DNA of 64,000 nt from Litoditis marina (Eukaryota; Nematoda; Chromadorea; Rhabditida; Rhabditidae). The stretch covers positions 12,799,904 to 12,863,903 of the forward strand of contig OZ038436.1 of assembly GCA_964036275.1 (NCBI GenBank). Direction: 5' to 3'. Shown piece by piece: positions 1 to 12,601 of the stretch. The position numbers and the translations under genes were made by a program. Below the pieces are notes generated by a model that ran no database searches, was not told the origin of the DNA, and saw nothing but the letters and a program-made list of their open reading frames with translations. Every line of letters begins with the position of its first letter. Position 1 is the stretch's first letter.

Positions 1-73
1 GAATACAAGTGGAAATGTGTACTAAATATTCCATAAAAATACCCAATAATCATATAATGCGTGTGTGTTTCAG

Positions 74-2501
74 TCCCCCTTCCGGTGGAATGTCGTCCCA
101 CCGTTCGAAATCGGGAGCTTCCAAACCGGCCTACTCCTACATAGCCCTCATAGCCATGTCCATACTCAACTCCCCCGAAAAGAAGTTGACACTCAGTCAA
201 ATATGCGACTTCATTGTGAATCGCTTCCCCTACTACCGGTTAGCTCATTTACCTACTGTGGTTGGATTTTCTGCTGTGTTCAAGCGAATATAGTGCGTTC
301 TGAATCTATCACCTCATTTACCTACTGTGGTTCGATTTCCTGCTGTGTTCAAGCGAATCTAGTGCGTTCTGAATCTATCACCTCATTTACATACTGTGGT
401 TCGATTTTCTGCTGTGTTCAAGCGAATCTAACGCGTTCTTAATCTATCACTATCTTCGAGACGCCGTATTTCCTAGTTTTTACTGGTCCCATTGTATAAC
501 CATCTACTGTACCGAACATGGTCTCTATCAGTGAAACCGAACAATTATATAGAACTAAAAACATAATATACGAGCCGAGTCGCACTGCGCTATCGGAGCG
601 ACATGAGTAAGGAAGTAGTCGCGTAGTTTATTAATATTGTCTTCTATGTTATGTATAATCGAAAGTATAACCGAAAAAAAAAGCAAATTTAGAAAGCTGC
701 TTCATGTTTCAGTAGCATCGCTGCATTTTTCTTCTTTACAACAAGATTATCATCGCAGCGCAATCTTAAACCAAATTAATGCTAAATACGGTATGTGGCT
801 AGAAGACAGGATGTAATCGTAAACCAAATGTTTTCTATACTACGCAAATTAACCGGATCTCAGTGGAACATTAGTCAAACTGTAGAAACTTCACGTTACT
901 AGTGTTCACGCGTTTTACGTGACTATTTCATGCACTTTTCACTTCTTTATAAAGAATAGTAATGGCGTTGCTCTCAACCACTTGTTTTCAGGGATAAGTT
1001 TCCGGCATGGCAAAACTCCATACGACACAATCTTAGTCTGAACGACTGCTTCATCAAGGTATAACTTTTGGTACTAAACATGTTTGACGTTGAATCACAT
1101 AGTACAGTGCTGTATATATTTTTTTTATCTTCATGATCTTGTGTGTATACTTTATAACAATTTCAGTGAAAGCTGTCGTTATTCGTGACTGAAAGAATGA
1201 ACTTTTCCCAAGCAAGTAGTTGTACCCACTGAAATGAAGAAATGAAAGTGTGTATGCGAAAACTATACAAAAAATGTAATTGCAGATTCCTCGTGAGCCT
1301 GGAAATCCGGGGAAGGGAAACTACTGGGGACTGGACCCGAGGGCCGAGGACATGTTTGACAACGGATCATTCCTCAGGAGAAGGAAACGGTCAGTTCCGA
1401 TCAGCCAACAATATATTGTATTCAACCATTTGTGATATAATAATACAATAATAAGTAATCAAACTATACTACTGTTCATTCCTATGTGAAAAATGGCTTC
1501 AGAAGGGTTCCACCCTTCACATGTATAGCGTATCTGAGAATTGTAATCTTCTAGTATAGCAGATTGTGATATTATTTGAATCGAGATGATTATAGTATGA
1601 GTTTACTTAATCTATGTTTTTGTTAAGTCTGGAGTGTTTTTGATTTGCTTCACATTTTTATTTACACTCAATTTTACGCAAATAGCTCTAAAAGTGTGTA
1701 GCAATACGTTTACGAAGTTATTGTAATCCCATAATCTGTGATAATCGCCTGAACGAAAGTTATTTGCTACAGTATACCATAAAGCGAGTGAATGGTGTTT
1801 ACAATTCCTGTTTTCTTGGCCAAATTGGACAGAAAAACAATTATCGCAGAACATAATTTACACTTTGTCTACTGACTCAGAAGTAGATTGACGCTAAATT
1901 TAGACTGTTGTATGCCGTTTAAAAGTACTTGTAACCGAAATGTCTGACAGTTACAAAAACAAACCAGAACGTTTCTCACTTTTTGGTTGAAATATGGTTC
2001 CAACAATAGTGATCCTGTTTACGAGAACTTTGAAGAAAATGCAAAAGTTTCTCATAAAATGAAAGACTTGGTTAGTTCTGGATCCTTTCTACCAATCTTC
2101 AATGCAATTTCTAATAAAAATGCATTGTGCCAATAATAGTTCCTAATACTAATAATACAGTTAAATAATTTATCCATATCCACAGAATCAATTCCAGGTT
2201 CAAGCGCCAGCCTGACCGGTCCGAGATCCATCTACCCTACCCCTCCTTTCTGCCACCCATGATGCCCCATCAGACGGCGGTGCCCATGATCCGCCCCATG
2301 ATGCCCGTGCCCAGCAGCGGCCCGGCCCCATCCTCGCCCACCATTGTGCCCATATCCCAGATGATGCCCATTCAGCGGGTGCCCTTCTTCTTTCCCCTAG
2401 TCAACCCCATGGATCCCCATGAAATTCTGGCGGCAATGTCCAGAATTCAGCAACCTCCCAGTAATTCTCCCCCCACCAGTGAACCGAAGGTTTACACGTA
2501 A
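74..2501 (+). CDS. FoxD: FoxD-type forkhead transcription factor, 5' end missing
   Basis: DNA-binding transcription factor of the forkhead family, acting in the nucleus. Exons 74-238, 992-1058, 1286-1389 and 2198-2501; phases join cleanly and the last exon ends in TAA. The forkhead domain runs from [15 protein letters not shown] through the helix 3 core [15 protein letters not shown] (exon 2) to wing 2, [13 protein letters not shown], and [16 protein letters not shown] across exons 3-4. The wing sequence and the RFPYYRDKFPAW segment fit FoxD better than FoxE or FoxC from what I remember of those families. The C-terminal tail is short, Met- and Pro-rich, and I see no clear repression motif. 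About 212 residues are in the window. The first visible exon begins after a TTTCAG acceptor at 73, so the true start is probably upstream; a Met at 91 is in frame just before the domain and could be the start only if that AG is a trans-splice site. Confidence 0.9.
244..450. repeat. 69-bp tandem repeat, three copies
   Basis: Three consecutive near-identical units begin at 244, 313 and 382, each starting CTCATTTAC and ending AATCTATCAC. The array starts 5 bases after the splice donor of the first visible FoxD exon, so it lies at the very 5' end of that intron. The remainder of the intron (451-991) shows nothing else I recognise. Confidence 0.9.
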
Positions 2502-2794
2502 CGTACGGTTTTCTTTATGTATTTCATTCGTTGTGAAGTTTTCGCCATTTCCACCAAGACTTAGACAGCGTGCCAATCCATGTTTGAACCTGTTTTTCAC
2601 CATAGCAGGACTTTTGAAATACATTGAAATGTTTGTAAGTCTTCAATAACCCTGGTGTCCACCTGTAAGTGGAGACAGTTTTCACGATAAGTCTGTTTGA
2701 AATGAGAATATTCATCCGAAAATCCCATGGCGCGCTGCTGAAGTCTCCGGTGTACTGGCGAGAACATCCTGCATTCACAATCACCAAACGGTTG

Positions 2795-2909
2795 CAGTCA
2801 GTTGCACAGTCACGTGAAACATGTCAAACACAGCAGAACTCAGGAACGTGCAATAGCAAAAGGCACGATGTCTCATGAGAATGCTAACCTCACATGACTA
2901 TTCAACTTT
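2795..2909. mobile_element. Element B copy 1, interrupted by element A
   Basis: Matches the 5' part of element B (core CAGTCACGTGAAACATG, AACACAGCAGAACTC, then TCTCATGAGAATGCTAAC). The 3' end breaks off at 2909, exactly where element A begins. The other copies continue with the second inverted terminus, so this copy appears to have been hit by the later insertion. Confidence 0.7.
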
Positions 2910-3093
2910 CAGACGGCGTAGCAATCCCTCCAATCTCACGAGAAGTTCATATGAGTTTCTCAGGAGATACCTCATTAGCTACTCGTGAACTCCCAATGTT
3001 GTAGCATAGCAATCAATAGAATCTCACGAGAAGCCTATGCGAATAGCTCTCGAGGTATTTCATGAGATTTTTGAGGGATCGCTACGCCGCCAG
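2910..3093. mobile_element. Element A copy 1 (MITE), inside element B
   Basis: Non-autonomous inverted-repeat element of 184 bp with termini CAGACGGCGTAGCAATCCCTC and its near inverse ending GCTACGCCGCCAG. It is flanked by a direct repeat ACTTT (2905-2909 and 3094-3098), a likely target-site duplication. The interior carries repeated TCACGAGA- and TCATGAGA-like palindromes. No coding capacity. Confidence 0.8.
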
Positions 3094-5006
3094 ACTTTAA
3101 ACCGACGCATTTCTGCTCTATTATTTCCATTTTTACTTGATAGTGGTAAATGGCGATCCAACAACCCTATAAAATGAATTTCAACTTCCATAGTTACGAA
3201 CATGTATGGGTATTTTCCAAATTACATATTTCAAGTATGTTTTTTAATCTTGTGAAAAGTACGAAAAACTTTAAAAACGACTCAGTTGAGAAATGAAAAA
3301 ACCAAGGTGGTTTCGTACTTTTCGTTTAATGTAACAGTATTACCGATTCACGTGTATTTTACAATGATCTGATTTTTTGAGCTTCTTTCAATTGTTCCCC
3401 CAATTTTTCACCGATACCACCAATGATATAGTTTACTGTTTACTGTATGTACTGTAGATGTAATAGACTTCACTTTCAATTTGTCAATCAAACTCGGAAA
3501 TGACATAAAACTCGTTCCTTTGAAACCTCGAAATTCTACTACTTGTTCAATGTCATGGAATGATCAACAAAATACTCTTTTTTTTTTGTTTTCATAATAT
3601 TCTTCAATGTTCCAACTCTTCACTTTTTTCATTAGGAAATCGAACACCAGGCTCCGTCGTTTGGATTCAAGACGACTATTTGAGATATACATCTGCACCC
3701 AGTCGCGTTATCTGGTTTTAATATTTGGGGTAGCCTCGGTATTTATTATTTGGTTACGTTCTGGAGCAAGTCGGAGAAAAATCAATGAAATGAAAGTAAA
3801 CCAAACGTTTTCACTACTCGTGAGCTAATTTCATGGTAATCTCATGTTCCTCATCTGTCACCAACCTGTGGGGAGAGTCTGTTGTAACATGGGAGGTTCG
3901 CAAGTAATGGGCTGTTCTTGAACTTAACTTGTCATGGAAACGATCAAGCAAGTGTCACATGATGTGGTTGGAACGTTGTCACAGTTTACATTGACTATTT
4001 AAATGTTTTGTTTTCACATGACGATATTTTCAAAAATGAATAATGCATAAGTGAATTCAGTCTTGCGGTGAGATGAAAGCGACAAGGTTGCCTCATAAAC
4101 ACATATGCGACACACTGCAACTGTCAAGAGAGTGAGAGAGTGCGGAGAGAATCAGAGAAAGAGAGACAGTTAGGAGTGGGTAAAATAGACGAGAATAAAA
4201 GTTTCGTAGTGTATTTTATTCTTGGTTAACATACAACAGAACAACAGTATTGGTGCGATCTAACTGATGTTAATTTGAGCCATCCAAATATACTGCTGCT
4301 CCAGAGTCAAATCCGTAGAACTAGTGCCCAATTCCTGATGTTTCGCCACGTCTTACGACTATAGTTACTTCTAGTGAAATAGGAAAAGACCCTTCTGGGA
4401 AAGTGCATGGAGTCGGTTTTGTGGGTGTCGGTGAGATGAAGAGGGGGTTAATCGTTTAGGTAAACCAGGGTTGTTATCAGACAACCACCGATTGTCTTCT
4501 TTCGGCTTCTGCCGCATCTCATAAGAACACTTTCACAGGCTGATAAGCACCGAAAAGACTCTTATATTAACAATAAAACATAGAGGTGGGGTACGGTTCC
4601 TGACACGTTAATTTGTCATTTTTCAAGGGTGTTTCTAGGTACTTCAGAGGCTTCGAATTTTTTTGCCAAACTTACGAATGGAAAATGGCACCGTAGCAAC
4701 GTCTCCTAAAAAGGTCAGCTCCAAGCTGAACCATTTGGACACTACCTGACCCAGATTCAGGTCACTCCCACTATGCTTGAACACGGAAAGTTGGCAGACT
4801 GTGATCAGGTCCTCAATCAGGGTGAGCTCACCACTTTCACGATTCTGCTATGGTGCCTGGTTTCTGCTGCTCAGGAGCTGACAGACGGGATGTGAGCTGA
4901 AACTACAATCACATTTTTCACTACATTATGATCAAGTTGATTGGTTGAAGAAATGTGATATTGTCCGTGTTGGGTTGAGCTCTGCGTACCTCATATGACA
5001 TTCGAT

Positions 5007-5191
5007 CAGGCGGCGTAGCAAACCGTCCAACCTCATGAGAAGTTCATATGAGTTTCTCATGAGATACCTCATGAGCTACTTGTGAACTCTTAATGTTGTA
5101 GCATAGCAATCAATAGAATCTCATGAGAAACTCGTGCTAATAGCTCATGAGGTGATCTCATGAACTTTTGTGGAGATTGCTACGGCGCCAG
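5007..5191. mobile_element. Element A copy 2 (MITE)
   Basis: About 185 bp, from CAGGCGGCGTAGCAAACC to TTGCTACGGCGCCAG. The interior repeats the palindrome CTCATGAG and variants at least six times. Strongly similar to the copy at 2910-3093. I do not see a clean target duplication. Confidence 0.8.
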
Positions 5192-5758
5192 ATGAAAAGT
5201 ATGAAGCCAAGTAAAGACGCCGGGCAACTGTTCGATGCACTCTTCTTCACAAGTAGGGGCGTACCTGAACATTTCTGAACACATTTAAATGCCCGGGAAA
5301 AAATCAATCATGCCGTTACTTTCTAATGTGATGATCATAAGCCAATTACTGTTAGAGAACTTGTTTACGTTCCGCAGGTAAACACATCAATGAGGTGATT
5401 ATGTTTTCATTGAATGCTATATGTAGGCGTAACGTGTTGTGGCTTGCATTCGGAAGTTATTGAAAAGTATCCATATACTCACTTCAAACACATATTTCAG
5501 CTAATTTTGAAAAGTGTTTGCATGGTAATCGAATTTTTTAGTTACAACTAGAATCATTTTTAGTTGCCAACTGCGGCAATGTTTCGAGAAAGAGAGAGAA
5601 TGGGTGAAAAATCAGACGCAGACACTTTTGACCTCGGTAGATGTTAGGAAGACTATCAGGATACGGTATTTTGCAAGTCTCACGTGATTCGCTTCAGAAA
5701 ATGTCCACCTTTCCCCGATCGACTTTTTCACTTTTCCTAGGTGTTTCACGTTTCACAT

Positions 5759-5890
5759 ATACTGTCAGTCAATCGCACAGTCACGTGAAACATGGTAAAC
5801 ACAGCAGAACTCGGAAACGTGAAACGACAAAGTGCACACTTTCTCATTAGAATTCTAACTTTACGTGAATATTCAATAAACTTCTAGTGT
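5759..5890. mobile_element. Element B copy 2 (MITE)
   Basis: About 132 bp. Begins ATACTGTCAGTCAATCGCAC and ends with the inverse-like GAATATTCAATAAACTTCTAG. Shares the CAGTCACGTGAAACATGG core with the copies at 2795 and 58072. Confidence 0.75.
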
Positions 5891-7419
5891 AAAAGGAGGT
5901 GTAAGTGAGTATCTACGTGGAATTGGTTGCGCAACGGTCTTATTACGTATCTCGGTCACTTGTTTACAGTACCCTAAGAAGGTAGTATCAGTGTGCCATC
6001 TCGTATTATGATCAGTCCATCACGCAATACCCCCATCCTCCTCTTATAATTGAAGGGATTAGCCGCCCGCCCAACTTCTTTAATCGACATACAGTAGGTT
6101 ATATGTCCTCACAGTTGCCCGGCCAACTTAGGAACGGTGCCAAAAAGTTTTCTCGAACCAAATATGGTTTGAATTATTCCGATCATAAAATATATGAAGC
6201 CGATACATAGAAAACTGTCGCCTGTTTAGGTGGTACGGGTCATCCTACAAAAAAGTAGCTGCGTTTCAAATAGTTCAAGCTCTGTAAAAAAAAAGTTATG
6301 TCGGTGGTGCGAAGTTTACTCTGAGTGACGTATCTATTACCAGTAAAGACGTTCACAATGACTATAGCACAGTTGAGGACGATGGCACAACACAGCTAAT
6401 TCAAGTTTTTCATCACATTGTTTTTCTCATTCAAAGCATTCCTCTGCAATCTCAACATTTCATACGCAACGAACCGAAACTGTGTGTTTGGTGAGTTTTG
6501 AGACAGGGTGGGGGGATGGGGTACTCTATGATTCGATTTGTGCTGCGAAACGATAATATCAGTCATTCGGGTGTGCTGAAGCATGAAATAATGATACGGA
6601 TAGAGTCGCTAAGACAAAGAAAACGCTCACAAAGGGGACTGTATCGCGAAAGTAGCGAAAACTACCAGGTGTCCGTCAAAAGGTCACGTTGGACCGTTGA
6701 ACGTTAAGAAAGTTTAGTAATCGTGAACTCTACCCTTGCACGAGTTCCGAGGTGCACAGAAAGTTTAACATATGTGGTCATTCAATACACCAAAGCGTTC
6801 AACTCCTTTTCCGAGTTCAGTATCCGGTTAGAATGTATTTTCAAACGAGCAGAGGCTGTATTGATAGTTTGACCTACTTGTAGCTGGATCAATTCCGCTC
6901 ACAGCCTGTCGTTTGTAATTTTGGTACGATAGACAAGTCGAAAAAGCCGTGTTATACTTCATGTACCCTGTTAATTTGTTTTCCCATGGGATGGAACTTG
7001 AATGAAAAAGACTGTTCGCGCTCTTTCCTCCTGTAGCAGGGCTGTTCGGTGTGAAGGCGACTATATCACCTGATTAGGCCGAGGCAGTTGATCCAATTAA
7101 CAAAATATTTGCGAATCGCCGGTTCAGTTGATTTAATTAGTGGGCGAGGGTGATACGTCGCTCTCATTTAGTGTCCCCGACCCTTTTGAATTCCACAAAC
7201 ACCAGGTACAGTATACCACAGACAAAAACAAGATGGTCGAGTCGGAAATAAAGTTCACAAGAAAGATCACATCGTCCAGAAAGTGGAAGAAATCTTAGTT
7301 GACATTTGGACTGGTATTATCAATGTTTATTGTGTTTCGTTTTGTGTCCAGCATTTTTCTTACGCGATAGAAAAACAAGGTGGTCGAATTGGAAATAATG
7401 TTCGCGAAATAAATCAAAT

Positions 7420-7593
7420 CTGGCGGCGTAGCAATTCTTTCAACCTCATGAGAAACTCATATGAGTTTGTCATGAGAACTTCATGAACACCTCAAGAGCT
7501 ACCTGTGAACTTTCAATGTTGTAGAGAGCAGTTCATGAGATATTGCTCATGATGTGTCTCATGTGGTTTCTAATGGGTTTGCTACCGCGTCAG
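7420..7593. mobile_element. Element A copy 3 (MITE)
   Basis: About 174 bp, from CTGGCGGCGTAGCAATTC to GCTACCGCGTCAG, with TCATGAGA-type repeats inside. More diverged than the other two copies. Confidence 0.75.
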
Positions 7594-8740
7594 GGTAGCA
7601 GCACGTGCGTCAACATAACGTGAAAGTAATACCAACCAACGGATCAGGCAGTTTCTGAGTTCTAGAACCACATAATTTGATGTTGTCCTAATTTACCTTC
7701 TGTTTTTAACTTCTCCAACTTATTACACCCGTTCAAGCATTGTTTGCCCCTAAACTTTGGAAGTACTGACTGTTACGGGTTACTGTATACGGAATCTACG
7801 TATACGTATCACAACTGCCACCTTGCATTTGAGTGTTTCATCCATCATTCTATCCCCTCCCCCACCCCGTGTACAGTAATCACCATAGATTAACAACAAT
7901 GTTTGGCTATCTTTCCGACTTGTCTGACAGATCCTATGTGACAACCCCCCTGTATACAGTGTTGCGATCGAGGCCGAACCCCACCTTTGAACCGAAAAAA
8001 GTGGTTTCGGTAGTTGGAACGCATGTTATACGTGAGGAATGGAAGGAATTATAATTGAGATGAAATTGTTCATCTAACTTGTTTTTCATAAGTTTTTCTC
8101 GGAAAGGTTATGGATTCGGTGTTCAATTCGAATGAACTCGAAAAGGTTCTCCGATTAGGTTAGGTTACCAAACAATCACGTACAATTCGCCAGGAGCACA
8201 TCGCCGTTCATTCTTGTACGCTTAGATCTACTAACTTTGGTCAACATTCTTTGTGCGTACTGCTAAATTAGTTCTGTTAGTTCTGACTTTTCACGTTTCA
8301 TGTTTTAAGAGTACGAGTAGAGTGGCATCACGGAAAGTAGACCATGCACGCACTTTCGCCGGTACATCGTGCCAGCGCCTAGCTGCTCAGGAAAGCTTTC
8401 CAACATAAGAATTGGGGTTTTCGAGAACCGTATGCTGTTTCATTAGGAGATTTCGGTTCTGTGGACTAATTGCTTATTGATCAGTTATCGACTTCAACAA
8501 ATCTATCCATTATTGGTGCACCAGTTGCGTTGAGCACAGTTTTTTGTGAGTTTGACTGATGATGGTATGATAGGAAGGGCATCTGTTGCACGAAACACTC
8601 ATTCTTACGGCAATTTGTCAGCAAAGAGAGGGTGTAACAGGGTGAGCGAGGTTGGGAGTTGGTGGGAGACAGGGAGAGAGGAAGAGAGGGGGAGAGAAAG
8701 AAAGGGGATGATAGAGAGACAGATAGAGGGGTGAGGGGAT

Positions 8741-8742
<2 letters not shown>

Positions 8743-8801
<59 letters not shown>
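8743..8801. repeat. GA microsatellite
   Basis: About 29 uninterrupted GA dinucleotides, preceded by a degenerate GA- and G-rich stretch from about 8660. Long Ser-Leu open frames on the minus strand come only from this repeat. Confidence 0.95.
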
Positions 8802-8802
<1 letters not shown>

Positions 8803-10439
8803 AACTTAGACCTCTCTTTATTAACTTAAGGATATTCTTATGTAGACTGCACCCTACCTGCTTTGACATCTGTTGTCGTATTTTGCAAGTACAAATACCC
8901 GAGTTAGCTACTAGCAAAACTAAGGTAGTGTTTCAAATACTACTCACACGCCTGTACTCACAGTACTTGCTTGCGTGACCAATGAGCAAAGTCAGAAAAC
9001 TATAGGTCTGAATCAGAAAAAGGGTCTTTTTTGAGTTCACAAATGGCCACTGAACCCATTTCCGGCTGCTTTGATGTTTGAATGCATTAAAAAAAGTGAT
9101 TGTCATTCAGCTACCGTACTACTATGTGACAAATTGTAGGATGTGTTCAGGTGGAGCATAAATCATGGTTGCAGCTTGGCCGACCACCCTGTTCTACTGT
9201 TTTACGACGCCCCAACCGACGGATTCAAAGAGCACCGCCGCGCCAACTGCGGACTCTCAAAGGACACACTCTACCTGTCACCTTTGCTCAACTTTCTTGG
9301 GGGGGGGGGGGGATGAAATACAGGCTGATGAAGGGAGTGACCGAGTCTTTGTTGGGGTTTCATTACTACATAAAATGTATCTTAATCAATTATACATAAC
9401 AAAAAATTATTTATCTTAGAAAGTTTTTATATTCTTTACTAAATATATCTTTTCCTATTTCAACTATGTAGCTTAGCTACCTAATATAATTGAAATTCAC
9501 ACTTACTATATTTGACTCATTATATTTTATATATCCTTATTTTTCCTTCTTTTTTAATACGCCATAATATTTGGATTTCGACATTTGCATATGGCAACAT
9601 ACATCGTATAGTGCTTTGGATACGACAAACCTATATAGAACCAACAAGCGGTCAGATTGTATTAGTATTAATAATTATTGTTATGTAGAAAAAGAAACAC
9701 TTGCCCAGGTCACATGTACGGTATTGTATCTTCCTCTTTCGTAATGCCATCAGTTTCCATGGCGGGTTTAGTTATGCTAAGGCTAGACTGAAACGAAACA
9801 TTCTATATAGTTTGACAGTCAACTTGTGTAAACACTCGCAGACTTCTTTTCTTCAATATATCCTTTGAAATGTGCAGAATTCTCTCATTTGATAGAATCT
9901 TACATAGTCTTGACTTCGAATATGTTTCCATAACGCATATTCACAATGTAAGACATCATGTTCTGTAATCATTGTGCAATCAGAACACTCCGTGGGTAGC
10001 GCTCTTTTGTATCAACGTCGATCGTCGTATATTTAGATAGAAGGCCATAAAACAGCAATAAAACCATGAAACTCGCTATCATTGATAAATATTTCCCTGC
10101 TACTGTGCCACCGTTTGTACATTCTGATAAGGGGACGGACATGGGGAGGAGGTTAGCTGAAAAGAGGGCATTCAGGAATTGAACGACAGACAGAGAGAGA
10201 AACAAAGTAAGAGAGAGAGAGAGAGAGACAGAGAGAAACAGAGAGAGAGGGAGACAGAGAGAGACATGAAAGGTAGAAAAGGTAGAAAAAGGTATTAATA
10301 AAATGTTTTATGCGAAATTTGTGAGAATTCTGTGGGAGGACACCTTATGAGTGGGCTCATGGGGGAAAGCCGCTAGACACAATTTCTAGGATTGTGCTAT
10401 GCTCATGATCAAATCATCCAGATTCAGTCATATCCTTCC

Positions 10440-10670
10440 CAAACATGGTACCGGTGATCAGAGCCAATTTATTTTCGAATCGAATATTTTTTTCCAAACC
10501 AAAAGCCAACAAGCTTTCCAATACCAATTGGTTCTGTAAAAACCGAACCCTTTGCAACCCGATAGCAACCGAACCGAAAAGGCCAAATAACGTTATGCGT
10601 CGACCGATTTTTGTAATAATCACTCGGAATCGGTTCGGTTTTGGTTCGGGAAAAGTCGGTTCAGGAAGCT
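10440..10670. repeat. CCGAACC/GGTTCGG motif-rich block
   Basis: The left half carries CCGAACC-like and CCAAACC-like motifs and the right half the inverse (AATCGGTTCGGTTTTGGTTCGG), so the block can fold back on itself. It resembles in organisation the motif-filled inverted-repeat elements elsewhere in the window, but I could not find clear termini or a target duplication. Confidence 0.45.
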
Positions 10671-12601
10671 CATAACCTCATATTCAACTGTGCCGTGACC
10701 CTGTGTCTTGCCTAAGCATAACCTCATAACATAATCAGGCCTCATAACCTAACTTTATAGGCCCATAACTCTACCTATTCGACTTTTTCCATTTCCTAGC
10801 TGTTTGTTAGCTGATAAGAAAGAATAATACAACGACCAGGAGTACCAAAGCGGCGCCAGTCATAAATCAGCCGGTTGCGCAATTACAGTTTATGGGCTGA
10901 TAACTAGACAAGACATATTATGTACTCCCGAATAAATATTATCATTTCCACGGGGAGGGGGCTGTTTCGGAGCAATATTCGGTGCTGACTATGGCTGAGT
11001 TATAGTTTGACCTACATACGAAGCATAATATTGCGAAGTGCGACTGAAACGGTAAGAGATCAAAGTAACTACAAACACCGGAGCAGGCCAACAATTCATT
11101 ATAACAGAAGAGGGGGAGAAACTTTGTTTTCGTGCGTTGCAACACCTCGTTTCTTGAGGTACTGTCTTGCTTGGATTGTTGAGTCATCAAAACGCGGCCG
11201 ACGGTGTACATTGCTATAGTAGTTGTAACGTGCAACACAGCAAACCTTGAGAACGTCCAAGGCGTACTCGCTGATATTTCATCAAATTTTTCGATAATGC
11301 TCTACTTACTACAAATATACTTTGTATTCGTTAAAAAACCTCATTTGACCACCCGCGCGTCCGTTTCTCATAAACATCTGGTGGTACGGTAGTCGTATTT
11401 GTCGTCTGCTCGTAACAACGTATCTAAGTGCGCGCTAAAAAGCGGCAATTTCTGTTGCGGCGCCTATCAAATGCTCATAAAGCTATCAGCTGCTGACACC
11501 CTATCCAAAGTATAATAAAACGATGGGAATGCACCCGAGGCGGTGATATGGCCGTGGTAAACATGAATATCGATTGGCCGAGGTGGGGGTGGGGACAAAT
11601 CCGGGCACATCAGCGAGAAAAACCGATATGACTATTGTACTGCAGCGGTAGCAATCTACATATAGGGTTTGCTGACAAAACTTGGGTAACATCTGCTGTA
11701 TTTGTAGTTTGATCCCTCTAAATTCAGTCGAACCTCGCAATCTCTGCTGTGTTTGCTGCTCAGACTACAACTCTGATATGTTCACCCAATGTACGTAACT
11801 CAACTAAATAAAAGCAGTTCATGTTTTCCTGAAGCTCATGTTTCATTGCAACTATGGAAGACTGCAAAAGAGAAAATGGCGTTTTCCAGGATAAGTAGAC
11901 TTACATCACTTATATGTTCTTCTATTGATTTCTACATAGAGCAAGCTTACTGTGTTCAACTCGAAAGATGTGAAGTCATTGCGAGTTTAAAGGATTTGGC
12001 GTCTCACTGTCTGTCTACACACAGAGAGCCCACAAATCACCGCGCCACACACAGCAATAAATTCAGTCTCAAAACACAATTAGTCAATGAACGAAGGGAC
12101 GAGGGAAACTACTACTGTTATCATCCCATTGGAATGGAGGGATGAATTCTTGATTGAACTGAACTTTTGTAAACGAAACTGCAAGACAACCGTTTATCGG
12201 CAACTAGTTGGTTCTACTAGTTGGCAAGTTTCTAGCGCCACCATTTGAAATATATCGTATGTCAGGCGAACACTCACATTGGTGATTTTTATCTAACAAT
12301 AATAACAAACCCGTCAACAACAACAGTAATAAACATTGAACTATCTAGTATCTACGTAATCATAGTGAGCGAAATTATTTCTGTCAATTGCAATCTTACT
12401 TCAAAAACAGCGAATCAATAACGCTTGGAAAACTAGTTTCTATGTTCCTCAAATCGTGTCAAAATTCGCGTATTTTTTAACAGAATGAATATATGTGATC
12501 GGGAGCGCCAGATTTTTTGAGACACATGATATGGAAACAACTGAAAATGAACACAATCAACAGTAATCTGAATTTAAACGAATTGTGTGAACCTATTCTA
12601 A

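Larger units (their letters stand above)
2502..12601. other. Gene-poor region between FoxD and TIMM22
   Basis: I find no run of exons with recognisable protein homology on either strand. Open frames here are short (up to about 118 codons) and look like chance. The stretch holds three copies of inverted-repeat element A, two copies of element B, a long GA microsatellite at 8743-8801, looser GA-rich tracts near 4120-4170 and 10190-10266, a run of 12-13 G at 9300-9312, and a patch rich in CCGAACC and GGTTCGG near 10440-10670. It could contain regulatory DNA for FoxD, which I cannot show. Confidence 0.6.

Noticed and set aside
8481..8917. Ser-Leu repeat proteins on the minus strand
   Set aside because: Translation of the GA microsatellite.
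11789..12145. 118-codon plus-strand frame
   Set aside because: No domain, signal or splice partner; composition is that of surrounding noncoding DNA.
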